Positions 45,115 through 58,182 are shown, counted from the first letter of the stretch. The stretch is DNA of 64,000 nt from Topomyia yanbarensis (GCF_030247195.1 NC_080672.1:349430413-349494412), one strand, 5' to 3'. Translations and numbers: made by a program. Notes: generated by a model from the letters alone, not told the origin.

Positions 45115-47118
45115 CTGATGTGAAGTGGGATTACTTAGCTTAGGTGACCACCCGTGAGTTTCCCCTGATTGATCAAAACCTGTTGAAATTGCATATTGAA
45201 CCAATTGTATGATACTTGGGATTAGTACATCATACTCAACGTGCAATCTAAGGAGACTAAGATTATAGTATGATCAATAACGTAGACGGCCACGCCCATG
45301 CTGATCAACTCTGGGATGGGAAGGAATGTTAGTTCAACACTTGTGACTATTATGACCGAGGAATTCTCTGCATCATCCACAAGTATCGCAGGAGAGGATT
45401 GGTATTAGTAGGTAGGGAAATGAATCAGGATATATCTTGGTAGATATTATGATTTAGCTAAGCACTCACGCGCTTTGTCTTTTCATTTTAGATCAAAGTT
45501 TTCAGGAGTGCGACCTCCAGTAGAAATATGAATTCCGAATAGGCATTTTAAGAATCATTATTCCGCGGGGCGTTACATAACAGGATAAAGCCGCGTGAAA
45601 TATAATAGAGGTATCTATTATTCTATAGACAATATGATCTTAGCAATAGGTACAAAAGTCGCTCGCGATCAATTTCCGATAATTCGAAACAAGCAATTTG
45701 TACTCCGAACAGCCGGTCATTGGGAGTATTGTTTCTTATTAACACTTCAATGATTATTTCCAAAGTTTGCAGTACAAAGCAAGCGTACAAAAAGTATAAA
45801 AGATATCCAAAATAAATACGAAAATTCACTGCGAAATGTCAATGACAAGTTGGCATCTCCACCCTCCCTATCAGACACGTTTCCGTTATTGGGTTAAATG
45901 CCAAATTGCAAACGACATGCGTAATAAATATAATAAATACAACGATAAGGGCTCTTGATCCATCGGCGGTTCAGAAGAAGAATGGATGGGAGAAGAGCAA
46001 TACTGGCAAAGACCGACTACCATATGAGCGCTTCAAACTCGAAAGGATGACCCAGAGTACTGCACTGGATTATTTTTAAGAAAGGACCAGGAGTGCGATT
46101 TTACGAAGTTTCAGCTTCCGATGGCCCTACATTTTTTGACAGAGTGAAGTTCTGGAGTTTTGAAATGTTTATCACTGGTTAGAAAAGCAAAAGTAGTACT
46201 AATGTCATACCTTCATGAGAACTCAATAAATCACTTTTGGAGGTATTCGATAATGTAGATATGTCGGTAGACTGTTCCAGATTTAAATAAAAAAAATTCT
46301 TATTCATCGGTTTTATACTGGAGTGTGCTGACGACATTTTTTATGTCTATCGACCTCAATCTTAGTTTTACGTTATTAGCCAACATTCACATTTTAATAT
46401 AAGTAAGTGAGTATCACAAAGCATGCTCTTCCGTCTATTATTTTCGGCCGCCAAATTTTGAACATACACAAGCGAAATCACTAACAGATTTCGCGCAATA
46501 ATTTCAATTATGATGTTTTTTAATTATTTCAAACAAAGGAGCACGACTTGCTACTAGCGACCGAGGACTTCTCTACCTCTCCGCATGTATCACAAAATGA
46601 AAGAATTCGTTAGGTAGATTGCCAATTGTATTTATTTCTCTGGGTAGACGGTTGTCGAAATTTTTATATAGAAAGTAAATTTGTTATATTAAATCGAAAA
46701 TTCACGGTTTGCACAATATGCATTTCAAAAGTTGGGAGAGTCGAATATCGGGAGTGTTGCTTATAAGTAATTGCATCGGATATTGTTCAAGAACAATAAA
46801 GTAATTTAATGTTTTGTTCCTTTATTTCGACGATAAACGATAATAATTGCTTTATCAAGGGGATATTTAAGACCAGTCCATTATTTAAGACCATCGCATT
46901 ATTTTCGATGAATTTATTGAAACAACACAAACCATTAATGTGGTGTGATATATTTGTTATCCTATCTGGCGAACAAAAAAAAGCTCAATTGTTCATTGTT
47001 ATAAAACGGTTTTTTTGGCACTGCCAAGAGTATAAAAGGAGTTTACGGGTTTATAGCTGAATGCTGGAAATCGTATCATTAGCAAACGGTCAGGTATTTA
47101 CCTGAAGTATTGTTCACT
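45115..47118. other. AT-rich DNA, nothing recognised
   Basis: Short open frames only. Confidence 0.4.
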
Positions 47119-48696
47119 CACTGAAGTTTTTTTTATTCGGGGGATATGCACCGCATAAAAAAATCGCATATCTTTGAAAATCCGAAATTTAGAAAGATTA
47201 GAATAGCGTGGTGTAGGGTCATATGAGCAAGCTTAGAGTTTCCCGGATACTCTTTGTCTTCTGCAACGCAGGAGTCAGGATCTTTTGGCATTAAATGCGA
47301 ATCTGCGGCATGTCCGGACAAGCGTAAAGTCACTTAATGACTTATGCTGTCGAAACCGTGACTCCCCGGAATCGCAGAACTTACCTCGGCACCTTACCCA
47401 CCAGCATCGAGATAACGATTTCAACGGCGAGAAATTTCTCCGTCGGAGTAGACTAGGCCCACCGCCGGGGACTAGTTCGAGTAGATCGGCAAGTAGCACC
47501 GGCAAATGGTCGTCGAGGCCCCTGTCAGTTGGAAGTCACCCTCCACCCAGAATCGCAGGACCGACCTCGGCATTTGCCCGGGTAGCATCGGTTTTGGAAG
47601 ATCACTGCTGGGTAATTCTTCGTTGGAGTAGGAAAGATCGGGGACTATTCCGAGTAGTCCGTATCGAATCGTCGGGGCATTAGTGAACCGGACGCAATCC
47701 TCCACCTGGAACCGCAGGACTGACCTCGGCATTCTGCTGGACTCCATCGAAGGAAGAGTAACGCGTCCGTCAACAGTTGCGGGAGACATTCTTTCCTCGA
47801 GGAACTCTCCGCCGAGGTAGGCTAGCTACACCGTCGGTGACTACGAGTAGCACCGAACGCTACAAACTACCAGGTCGTCGGGGCGCCAGTGAAGCCACCC
47901 TCCAACCGGAATCGCTGGATCGACCACGGCCTCCAACTGGTCAACGTAGAGAGGACGGCGTGTAGAATATCATGCCGTGCAGGACTGATATGGCGGTTAT
48001 GAGACCAGTGAAATCTAGCACGACCAGCTAGACCTGGAATCAAGTTAAGTACATTAGCACACCTCCCCCCGAAGTAGTCATTTGAAATGGAATCCGGGGG
48101 ATCAGGCAAATGTCGGACTCCTTGGTGGAGTTTAGAGGAGTAGGGTTCAGAGTTATCTTCTCTATTCAGAGTTCCTCACTCTGGCACACGATGGACGAAA
48201 TCGGTAGCATGGTCTAACTATTGAACGTGTGCTGGGTCGGCGTAAAAGCTTTACCATCAAGAAAAAAAAATACACACGCACAGAGAGACATTTTGCTGAT
48301 CTCGCCGAACTGAGTCGAATGGTATAAGATATTCGCCCCTGCGGGCCTCGTTTAAAAAGTCGAAATTCCGACCGATTGCATAACCTTTATTATGAGAAAG
48401 GTAAAAAGGTTTTCTGTCACTTCCTGTTTTTATTTTCACTAACATCATGAACGTTCCCCATATCCTTAACTCAAAGACTAGTAATTAATAATCTAAAATA
48501 AAAATATGTACATTTTATGTCTTTTGAGCATGTGCATTCACGAGGATCTATCTTTCGATAAAATTCGCTTTAGGTGATGCCCTAAAAATTAAAAAGGAAG
48601 CTGCATAAAAAGAAACGCATAACTTTAAAAAAACCGCATAACTTTGAAAATCCACATTAAAAAGTCGCATAAAACCACATAAAAAAGACTTCAGTG
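47119..48696. mobile_element. element with CACTGAAG inverted ends
   Basis: The left end reads CACTGAAGTTTTTTTTAT and the right end, reverse-complemented, reads CACTGAAGTCTTTTTTAT. Both ends carry CGCATAA and TTTGAAAATCC words close by (47155-47190 and 48618-48680). The right side is a small array of them. No clear target duplication is seen. The interior holds a GC-rich tandem repeat (47340-47960). It also holds a stretch at 48270-48410 (GATCTCGCCGAACTGAGTCG, then ATTGCATAACC) of a kind I recall as widespread in mosquito genomes. Confidence 0.5.
47340..47960. repeat. GC-rich degenerate tandem repeat, ~160-200-bp period
   Basis: The block GGAATCGCAG or a variant, followed by ACCTCGGCAT, recurs at about 47365, 47546, 47704 and 47901. 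Between them TCCGTCGGAGTAG-like and GGGGACTA-like words also recur. Open frames across it on both strands have no recognisable domain and shift between units, so I do not call a protein. Confidence 0.65.
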
Positions 48697-50949
48697 TAAT
48701 TGTATACAAGTTGATTTTACCGGTTCCTCAAAACATCAACAACCGCTATCATCATCTTTTTTCGCTTCTTAGCATTCGTGAAAAATCTAAATCATGTTTG
48801 TATGTCAAGAAGCTTACTCCAAATTTGATCAATGTACAAAGTGTTTTAAACTAAGCAACCGTTTACCCGAGATTCTATTTATATGTAAGATCATCAATTT
48901 TTAATAAGGAAAAAGTTGGTGATAAATGCGTTCATCAAGATCGTCTGCAAGTATCACATATATGTTTGTGCGTCGAATAAACTACTAGACAGTACATGAT
49001 TCATTCAGTGCAAGCCAGTTGCGAATTAATCAAAAAGCGATTCATATTAGCCCCTTCCACGCGCCTAGACAGACAGACGACCAATGACCGATTATTGATT
49101 TAATTTCTTTATTATTTATTTACATTTTGTTTTTCCACTTCGCCTCGTCTGAGAGAGTGAGAGAGAAAAAAATAGTAGGTAATAAAGCTCGACTGAATCA
49201 TAAACCATTGACTTGGCACTTTCTCTGCTGCAGAATGACATTGTGCAAGTGCACTTTCGAGTCCCCTCGTTGTTCCAATCCGTATGCCCAAAACATTCCC
49301 AACACCCAACGACGGATTTGATCGATTTATTGCTGATAACAAAACCATACAATGTTGTAGGTTTTTGTACGGCCCAAAACTGCTCGAGGATATTTCGTAA
49401 TGGAAACGATTGTAGCGTTTCACCCACTTGTCTTCGTTTTTTTATATATATTTTGCTTCGTCTCGGCGGCAAATATTCTCATAGATTAAATCGTATGACG
49501 TATGAATAAAACATAAAATTGGGTAAGATGTACAACATTTTCCAGCGCAGCGAAACAAAAAGTCCTCCCAAATATCATCGTAAGTGATTCATGATGTGTG
49601 TTCGCTGCCGGGCTAGAAAGTGAAATTGAACGATACGCAGTGGGCACCAAAGTGTTCCGGCGAGTGGACTATAGACTTTGCAACACCAATCAAGTGATAT
49701 GTCGGGACCATGACGGCTCTTCGTCGTTATGCATACGGAGTGGCGAATTGAACGTGCTGGTATTTCTGCGATTTTCATAACATATTTGACCGTCCGAACC
49801 CGAGGCGTAGGTCATTTTGCATTGAACGAATCAGCTTTGTTGGGCCAGGATGACGGTGGAATTTCCATTTGGATATCTGCTGCTATTGCAATCGATCTGA
49901 TATGGGTTGGCGCCATGAGGAAAAAAATGATTGTTGCCAATTCAGAAGTTTGAGTTTTGTTGTAGTAGCTATAGAATATTGGAATTAGTCCTACCTCGTC
50001 ATATCAACTATGCGAATTCGGTGGGTTATTTGATAAGGTTTAGTCATGGCTTATGCAATATTTTGTAAATCCATCTAATTCATCATTGCGACCTGATATG
50101 AATCATCATGGAATCTGTTGTAAATAACAATTGCTATTTTCTTGTAAAACTCGTTTGTTTCAAATATAGAATTGTTGTTCAGAATTATTAGGCTTTTTAT
50201 CGGAATTATTTACATTAATTTTAGTAATATATAATTTTATTGAAATCTCATCCCTCAATTGATCGAATTGGATCAAATTTTGCTCTTTTAAAAATTATGT
50301 ATGTCCGGATGGCATATTCGTGAACCCAGTTTTGGAGAGCATCGCTGAATTAAGATTGCACTCCTTAACCTCCCATAACGCCCTTAGTCGTTTATGTATT
50401 TTACTGGAAAAATCATATCGCGCCATCTAGTTCTCTCACCCAGTCATCAATCACATGATGGATATTACTCCGATTTTTAAAAATTCGTTAGACTTTCCAG
50501 TGACCAAAGTTTGTTGATCACTCTCATTTTTTTGTGCCTTCTCTAATAGATTTTTACTTTGTCTTCTCTAATCTATTATAAAAACATGATTCGCGAAATC
50601 GTGAATGAAGCGCCATTCTGTGACAATCACATTATTACGTTGCGAAAACAGGACCAGCAACGAAAATCATGTATTTTCTAATTATGTTCAATTTCCATTC
50701 AGTGACGCCAGCATAACGCTCGAACTTCGTTATTCATTTAATGAGGGTCAGTGTGATGTCTGGGCAGAAAACTAAAGCTGCACTAAGCCCAACAAACATT
50801 AAAGAGCCACAAATCGTGTTTGTGATGTAATTCACAGAACAAGATACCACACTTTATGATCCACTTCATGTTGCCACGTTACTCCGAGTAAAAAAATTAG
50901 TAACCAAAACTGCTGATATCATGCGCATGAGTCACATTGCCCACGTGTC
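48697..50949. other. AT-rich DNA, nothing recognised
   Basis: The overlapping short frames at 49112-49960 are not conserved to my eye. No RNA gene seen. Confidence 0.4.
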
Positions 50950-51240
50950 AAATTCGATAGTAAGCTGTAAAATAAAACATAACGATAACGTGCGTATAAG
51001 GAATGAAAATTGTGATTAAGATCCTGAAATCATGAACAAAAATGACTAGTCGTTAAAATATCACGATAGCATGAGTATAAATTATGCAAATCGTGAATAA
51101 AATCTTGGAATCATAAACAAAACTCACGCTACTCTACCAGGAAAATCCGATGGTAAACTCATGAATAAAATATCGCGGTAATGTAATGAAAAATTACGAA
51201 AATCGCGACTAAGTTTCTGGAGTCATCAACACCGTTTAAC
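50950..51240. repeat. imperfect ~112-bp tandem repeat
   Basis: CACGATAGCATGAGTATAAA (51062) and CGCGGTAATGTAATGAAAAA (51174) begin two units, and a shorter one starts near 50983. Each has an AAATCGTGA-type word, then TGGAATCATAAACAA or variants. A related stretch lies inside the Transib intron at about 20270-20340. Confidence 0.55.
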
Positions 51241-54007
51241 TGTAGGCTTTTTTATTTTATATAGTTTATACAAACCAATTTCAACCAATATATCCAATTT
51301 ATGAACAAGAATCATAACAAAAACTAAACTGTCTAGGGAACAACCACGGCAACCCAACCAAACATTCGAATGTAACACCATGTATATTTTTGACGCGAAT
51401 TTGTTTAAAAAAAGCAAATAGTTTCATGAATGCGAGGTCTATTATTTATAATTTCAGGATCTTGGTCACAGTTTTCGTGAATCTATCAGTTCACGAAATC
51501 GTGTTTTTTCCACGAATTTTTAAACGGTTTTTTTGTGCAGGTAGCCGTTTCGGTCATTGGTTATAAGTGGCAGCTAGGTGTTTTTTTCCATCGTCCTGTT
51601 GATAGTTTAGTATAACTTGTGTCCTGGATTGATTCCCTTATCTCTGAATTCATTGATCCGGAATATTTTCATATCCTTGAAATCGTTCGTTCCTTAATTT
51701 CTGCTATAAGTGTCTTTGGAGGAATTGTTTGTATGTATATTCCCCACAATCTCATGAAAACTAAATTTTGGCTTGACTTACTATGATCGAACTAAAAAAA
51801 TAACTTTTTATACTGACGAGGTAGGTGTCTTCGACAAAGTTTTAGAAATACTTGAATAAAGAATTTTGTTGAACAACTTTAACTTGTAGGACCAAGGGTT
51901 ACCGATTTATGAACCGTTTTCTTTGGCCCCCTTGGCTTTTTTGTTTAATGTTTTTCATTTGTGATTTTCCCTCCCCTAGGTTGAGCGATTTGACGGTATT
52001 CATCATCAAGTATGCGTGCATCAGTACTACAGAATCTCTGGCAGACAATTGCTTTAAGATGGTTATTGCATTCTGCATCGATAGTGGTGCATCGAGGAGA
52101 CCGAGAGGGCTGATATGGGCTTTTTTATGTGTTATGTTCTTTCATACTCTACACCAGCCCTAACACTGAACCATTAGCTTGTGCGCGCTGGCGTGGCAGC
52201 CAGCGGGTTGACGTGGATTGACTATTGATGTGGGCCGTGTTTGCAGACATTGTTCCAAAGATTAATGGCATTGTTGGTGAACAGGGCCCACTGCAATGGG
52301 GGGTCATTGTGTGTTCATTTATCGGTCAACTATATAAACCTATTAGTGGTCGCTTTGTAATAATTGTAGTTTTTAGCACTAGTATACGATTGTTATGCGG
52401 TAGTCGTATGTCTCTCTGTGTATGTGTTCGTCTGAGTTTTTGTGACAGCTGAACCAGGGTTTGGATGCGGGAATGGCGGATATGATGGAAAAGTGGGTGA
52501 TCCTTCCGGCTTTCAATTTGTGCATTCGATTCTTTTCATTCCGGAAGATCGGATTTAGTAAATTAAGGTACAATTAATTTTACCATGCACGTGAATCATC
52601 CATTCCCGGTCAGCATAGCATGATGAAATTCTAACTTATCGTTAAATAGACATCATTTGATGGTATTTAGACGAGTTTAAGTACTTACATGTAATTACAT
52701 GTTGCATGCATGTTGATATGTTCATTTCTTTTACTTCATCTGTTTTTGTTGTACCTCTATTAATTTGCTTTTTCACTACTCATGTATACCAAAAATAGTA
52801 TCGGTCAATTTATACACTTCTAATTGGCCTCTTTGCATTTTTTTTCTTTATTCGGCATATTATGATTCCTTTTACTATATTCTAAATGAGATTCATTCTA
52901 CCACTCACTAACACAACTAATTGTATATTCTCTCATCTACGCACAAACGCTCATGGCCTTCGCGACAAACCTGGACATAAACGCGGACGTGCAATTGCAA
53001 TCATCTACATATACCCACATCTGAGATCTCGCCAATATTAAAATGCCCCGGTAATTAAGTGAACGCTGTAGCACCTATGTCTAACGCTGTCTTAAGCTCG
53101 GGCGATCATGAATTGGTCACGTCCAGAAGTCTCTACCCTCGGTCCTAGCAGCATAGTCTCATGCCTTCAGTTGTACCAATTAAAAAATGAGGCTCATATT
53201 CACTAGACAATATTTTCCATGGCAACATGACCGGGAACTCTAGTGATATTTGACTAACTAATTTTCTTCTAGTATCTGTACGATACACTAAAAATTAAGC
53301 ATCCGATTTACGATCCGCCTGGGATCATTCAAGAATACACGCAAATTTCTACACACGAAGCTACATACACGCTAGCGCAAACGACAAATACTAACATACA
53401 AACGCTTGAGCCCTTCGCGATCATCCACGCACACCTACGCTGCTATCTTGCAAACATGAAAACACGCCGATAATTAAGTGAACAGTTTTGCATTTATAAA
53501 TTTACAAACCGTACACCGAAAACTAAATATCAGAATGACAGTTGGTGTTACCATTCAAGAACGCACGCGAATATTTGAATGGCCACACGGTTGTAAAATC
53601 GAATCTACACACGCGAGCACATGGGACAAACACGTTAACCTAACGATTAAGCCCTCCGTGATCAACCTCGCAGACTTGATAACACTCCGGAAATAAGGTG
53701 AATGTTTAAGTACTTACGAAGTTTCAGACGCGGCGTCAAATGCGAACCTACAATCGTCAGTGTTCGCGCGATCATGAATCGGTCACGTACGGAAATCATC
53801 CTCCGTAACAGCAACTTAAGTCCATACATTCAGTTGGATCAATAAAAAATAAAGCTAATATCTATCAGCAACAATTTTCGAAAAACTGACAGCGATAAAA
53901 ATGTGAGATTTTTCGGTTTTTATGAAGCCATTTTCCGGAACTCGAACTTTTTTTTAATTTTTGTTTTGATTCATCGAGTAACTGCAGGTCTAAGTTTTAT
54001 AAATCTT

Positions 54008-54168
54008 TTTTTTTATTTCGATTATAGAGCTTTAAACCTTCATTTGCCTCTTCGGGTTAGAAAAATCTCTTATGAAAAATTTCTAACCCTATGTGCGGGG
54101 TCGGGACTCAAACCCAGGTGCGCTGCGTAGAAGGCAATCGATTTACCAACTACGCTACACCCACCCCC
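54008..54168 (-). mobile_element. short tRNA-derived SINE (Arg-like head) with 13-bp duplication
   Basis: TTTTATAAATCTT at 53995-54007 and 54169-54181 flanks it. On the minus strand it starts GGGGGTGGGTGTAGCG, with an A-box-like TAGCGTAGTTGG and B-box GGGTTTGAGTCCC. The anticodon-loop equivalent is CTTCTAC (TCT, as in Arg). After the tRNA-like head comes a short body containing a small inverted repeat (GGGTTAGAAA and TTTCTAACCC), then an A-rich tail. Confidence 0.85.
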
Positions 54169-54332
54169 TTTTATAAATCTTATTGAATTTCCTGTGTCAG
54201 ACAATTTTATCAAGGATTGTCGTGTTCGCCTCAGCGCTCCTCGATGTGGAAATGGTTGGACGTACCTTTGGAACGCTAGTATGTGTGGCTCTGCGTGACC
54301 GAATTTTTTTCATGCATAATGAATGTTAAATG

Positions 54333-54429
54333 TTAACATTACACAAATAACTCTTAACATTACACAAATAAATCCTAACATTACACAAATAACTCTTAAC
54401 ATTACACAAAAAAATCTTAACATTACACA
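54333..54429. repeat. 21-bp minisatellite, five copies
   Basis: The unit TTAACATTACACAAATAACTC is repeated with small changes, ending TTAACATTACAC. It lies in the 3' part of R2 copy 3 and is absent from R2 copy 1. Confidence 0.93.
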
Positions 54430-54612
54430 TCCATTGTTGCCTTGCCTTCAAAATCGTAAAACAAACTATCTTTCGGCTCGAGCATTTTACACCAGACGCC
54501 CCCCTTAAGCAGTGTTTCCCGTCTCGCCTGCAATTGTATTGAGTGGTTCTGATGGAGAGCCCTACTGAGACCCTAGCTCTACAGCTCCAGTAGGACAACT
54601 TTCGAAAAAAAA

Positions 54613-56264
54613 TAAATAAACAAAATACCGCGATTTTAAAAAATTAGGGGGTTGCTTTGCTAATTTTCCGGCCATCACATCATGTGATTTGGTTTTCTTG
54701 GTATGTATAACAAGCATAAAGATGTGACAGCCTAAAGTGCACTAAAATCCTGTCAATACTATTTTTATTTGGATTTTCTGCTTTAAAGATATCACCAAGG
54801 GGCCGTTCATAAATGATGTCGCATATTGACAGTGGGAGAATCGCGCGATGCAACATGAATTACCGACATAAAAACTAAAAATGCATTTGAGACGTACTAG
54901 TGGATTAGTCTATTTTAGACTATTTTTTGTGAGAAATTTTCTATGAATGCTCCCCAAACAAACAATATTCCATAACGAATATCACATAACATCGATTACA
55001 GAGCAGTGCTACTAATTCCAAGTTCCCTCTGGTCGTGCAAAAGTGCGATGCAACAGCAACACTTCACTCAATAGTCGATTGATCCGCTTCAAACCTAGGG
55101 GACCCAAGATGGAAGGTCGGGAACAAGTTAGAAGTGAAATCAGTGCTAAATTTTAATTAAATCACTGACGACTTAGCACTCATTATTGGGAGCGTTATAC
55201 ATTGGACTAGTCAAAATAAAGGACTTGGCGTTACACACTTCTCGAGACAAACAGGCGCAAAATTTAGTCCTCCCCCCGAGGAGCGGTGTTTACTTAGCAG
55301 ACAGTCGCCACTTCGTCCGATTTTGCAAATTTTATCTCGCGGAACGGACCGAGATCCCCTAAGTTCTAGGCTACAGTCCTAGCAGCCCGCTAAAAAAATC
55401 AAGATTTTAAGAAAATTGCAAAACTAGTTTCTAGTCTTAAATTTTTGGTGCTTATTTGCGCCGTAGAGTATACGCGGCATAGTTACCTGTACCTTGTTTT
55501 TGATTAGTTCGTTCCCATAGAATATTGAGGTTAAATACAAACATTCTAACTCCTACAAAGCCAGGATACCGAAAAGCAATTTCATTGTCCTACTAACCAA
55601 ATCTGCGTTCCGAAACGATTGTTCCAATTATCCAGCTCGAAACCATGCCAGATTAATTTTTCATCCAACCGTGCTCATAACCAGATGGATCCGCCTGGTT
55701 CCTTACCTACCAACCCAACCGCCGCGCGCGCAGACTACTAGTTGGCGATCGTTAATTATTTTTTATTGGCCACTCTAGTCGGACTTCTGTACCAAAAGGC
55801 AAGCGATATTTGATGTTTCCTTCCCAGCAGCGCGCGTTTCCAACAATTAACCTTGAGTTGCAGATATTTTTGGAAGCATCACTTCGCTCCATCCTGGTTT
55901 GGTTTTTCTTTGGTGCGATCAGCTACTGGACTCGGGGGTGATCCTCTCATGCTATTAAAAAAAAATAATTTGTGATCGGCTTGCGAGAGTCGATATTGTT
56001 GTCGAGGGCATGCCCGAAAAAATAGGTTTGCGTTTTCTCATTTTCACCGCCCACCAGCCAGCCCGTTGTTGTTGGCGGGTGTATTTTTAGATAAAATGTT
56101 CAAGATTTTGTACCGAATCTGGCACGAGGGTGGTATTGCCTTGATGGTGATCACAAGTAGTAGCTTCCTGTTATTTTAGGAATTCTGGAATGTAGATTAA
56201 GCTTTTCTCGCGGAAAATCGCATCAAATGATAAATTCTTTCTCCTTTTCTTTTTCTTGTTACAG
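54613..56264 (+). other. intron upstream of the first visible Mbs exon
   Basis: No further Mbs exon was recognised here. A pyrimidine tract and acceptor (CTTTTTCTTGTTACAG) end at 56264. The exon that should precede, carrying the first ankyrin repeat and the phosphatase-docking motif, was not found and may be upstream of the window. Confidence 0.6.
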
Positions 56265-57527
56265 GCATGCATAGACGACAATCTGGATATGGTCGAATTT
56301 TTGGTACAGAATGGAGCAGATGTGAACAGAAAAGACAACGAAGGATGGACGCCCCTGCATGCCACATCTTCCTGCGGGTTTGTCGCTGACTACGATTGTG
56401 CCCGGTGTTCTAGCAATGACGGCTTACCTTTTATTCCAGATTCCTTAGCATAGCCCGTTACCTGATAGAGAATGGTGCCGACCTGGCAGCGATCAACAGC
56501 GACGGCGAGCTGGCACTGGATCTGGCCTGTTCGGATGCGATGGAGGATCTCATCCAGCGACATATCGATGCACAGGGTATCGATTGTGACGAGGCTCGCC
56601 AAATAGAGGAGAAGATCATGCTGAGCGACGCGAAACGGTGGCTTCGCAGCGACAGTACAGACTGTGATAAACCCCATCCCAAGACTGGCGCGACGGCGAT
56701 CCACGTGGCTGCGGCGAAAGGATACATCAAAGTGCTCGGTTTGCTGCTGGACGGACGGGGGGACTTTGACAAGCAGGACGTGGACGGTTGGACGGCGCTG
56801 CATGCGGGCGCCTATTGGGGACAGAAAGAAGCGGTGCAGATGCTACTAAATGCCAATGTGGACATCGATATTCAGAACTACAGCGGTCAGTATGCGATCG
56901 ACATTGCACAGAAGGATATCGTTCCCTTGCTGGACGAGGCGAGAAAGAACATCAAACGGCCTAAACGGCGACCTGCTAGTCAAATTAGGTGGGGTATCAA
57001 TGTGTTATCGTTCATTTTTCGATTTAATGGGCTGATTTTTTTGTAGAATTACGGACACTATTGAGAATAGCATCGAGACACCTACGAAGGTCATCCGAGT
57101 CGAGGTTAAACCGATCGACAGTAAAGAGAAAGAAGGTGAGTCTATTTTTGTTTGTGTACTTTTTTAGACATAGATTCGTATGATATGTCATTCGAGAACA
57201 TTTGGGAACATCTAGAATACATCAGTGGTAGTGAGCAAGAAGATGAAGAACAAGAGGAGGTATTAGAGGAAGAAGAAGACGACGAAGAGGTAGCAGAAAT
57301 TGAAGATGGAATGGACGACAGCGGAAGTGGCTTAGAAGAGGAAGCGGAAGAAGAAGAATCGGCAGATGATGGAAAATGTTCCGATGAAGTCGAAGAGCTG
57401 ACTATGGAGGAAGAAGCTGTCGCTGAGGAGGAATCGGAACATGAAGCCAGTGTGTCCTCGGAACCGTCGCCTTATGCTTCTTCCAGTAGTTCTGAGCCAG
57501 AAAGTAGCATGACTGAGTCTGACACAG
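56265..57527 (+). CDS. Mbs: myosin phosphatase targeting subunit (MYPT/PPP1R12 family), internal exons
   Basis: Exons are 56265-56377, 56440-56988, 57047-57135 and 57216-57527, with GT-AG introns of 62, 58 and 80 bp in phases 2, 2 and 1. The product targets protein phosphatase 1 to myosin light chain and opposes Rho-kinase signalling in the actomyosin cortex. Ankyrin repeats read ACIDDNLDMVEFLV, DNEGWTPLHA, ARYLIENGADLAAINSDGE, then after a linker GATAIHVAAAKGY and DGWTALHAGAYWG. The block KVIRVEVKP follows, as in the family. The fourth exon is strongly acidic, where vertebrate MYPT1 also has an acidic cluster. The N-terminal docking motif, inhibitory phosphorylation region and C-terminal coiled coil are not in view. 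A paralogue such as MYPT-75D is possible but less likely. Confidence 0.9.
57216..57527 (+). CDS. Mbs: acidic exon of Mbs, phase-symmetric (candidate cassette exon)
   Basis: The exon is 312 bases long, begins and ends in phase 1, and encodes about 104 residues. The first ~60 are mostly Glu and Asp (EDEEQEEVLEEEE, for example) and the rest are Ser- and Glu-rich (PSPYASSSSSEPESS). Skipping or including it leaves the frame unchanged. The acceptor is CATCTAG at 57215. A nearer AG at 57167 is also in frame but would need a 32-bp intron. The donor is ACAG|GTACAC at 57528, of moderate strength. The frame stays open to 57805, so an alternative is a terminal exon ending there. Confidence 0.65.
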
Positions 57528-58182
57528 GTACACCACCTTTGGGCACGGTTCGATCAAGAATGTTCAGATTTCTTTGGTACCGCGCTGCATTGTTTTGTGA
57601 ATTTGTGCGCCGCCAGCTATTTAATACTTCTGCAAGCGAAATTGTGTGCTCTCTCTCTTCTTTGTTTGTAGCTGCAAATACTAGACACAGCAGCATTCAG
57701 TGCCATAGGCAATTGGAATGTGATGCTGCTGCAACGATTACCGTCACTATTGGTTGTCGTTCGAGAGCACAGCCTCAGTGGCATTCGAAATACTGGAATA
57801 TATAGTCTTGTAAATTGTGACCCGTTTATTAAATAGTAAGCTGATCGCAAAGGAACTTCTCTATTATTGGTAAATAGAATAGGTATTTAGGGGTTGATCT
57901 TGTGATCTCATAGCGTAAATGCACGCAATATGTAGATTCCTCCGCATATGTTTTGTTGCGTGTAGCTTGACAGCATTTTCGGGGTTATTCTCAATATATA
58001 CACCGCAATGAATACCTGCACCTTCAATGGTACCACTACAAACGGGGTGTATTATGTAGCAAATGATTATTCCATTGAATTACGTCGATTACGACTACAT
58101 ACAGGGAACGTGCCATTTAAGCCAATATATTCTGATTCCTGAAGAGAAATGACGGTGATATATTCTTTATATGGCTTTACAT
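57528..58182 (+). other. intron downstream of the acidic Mbs exon
   Basis: The open frame continues to 57805 but loses the acidic character and any family resemblance after the donor at 57528. No further Mbs exon was recognised up to the window end. Confidence 0.5.

Larger units (their letters stand above)
51967..54612 (+). mobile_element. retroposon R2, copy 3, with expanded internal repeats
   Basis: This starts CCCTCCCCTAGG and ends GTAGGACAACTTTCGAAAAA, as does the copy at 31844-34635. Shared blocks are GGTGCATCGAGGAGACCGAG (52087) and CTACAGCTCCAGTAGGACAA (54577). The middle is longer because the segment around CCCTTCGCGATCAT is repeated (about 52953, 53401 and 53648). It is interrupted by a SINE at 54008-54168 and carries a 21-bp minisatellite near the 3' end. 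No flanking duplication could be settled. Confidence 0.65.

Noticed and set aside
47285..47683. 132-codon frame in the GC-rich repeat
   Set aside because: Low stop frequency is expected from composition; no motif, and repeat units are not in a common frame.
54079..54168. Intact tRNA gene on the minus strand
   Set aside because: It has a SINE body, an A-rich tail and a 13-bp target duplication, so it is a retroposed SINE head.
54333..54429. Regular repeat resembling a CRISPR array
   Set aside because: Units are contiguous without spacers and lie in a eukaryotic retroposon; it is a minisatellite.
57136..57167. 32-bp intron before the acidic exon
   Set aside because: Too short for normal splicing; the in-frame acceptor at 57215 is preferred, though the alternative is listed as a check.
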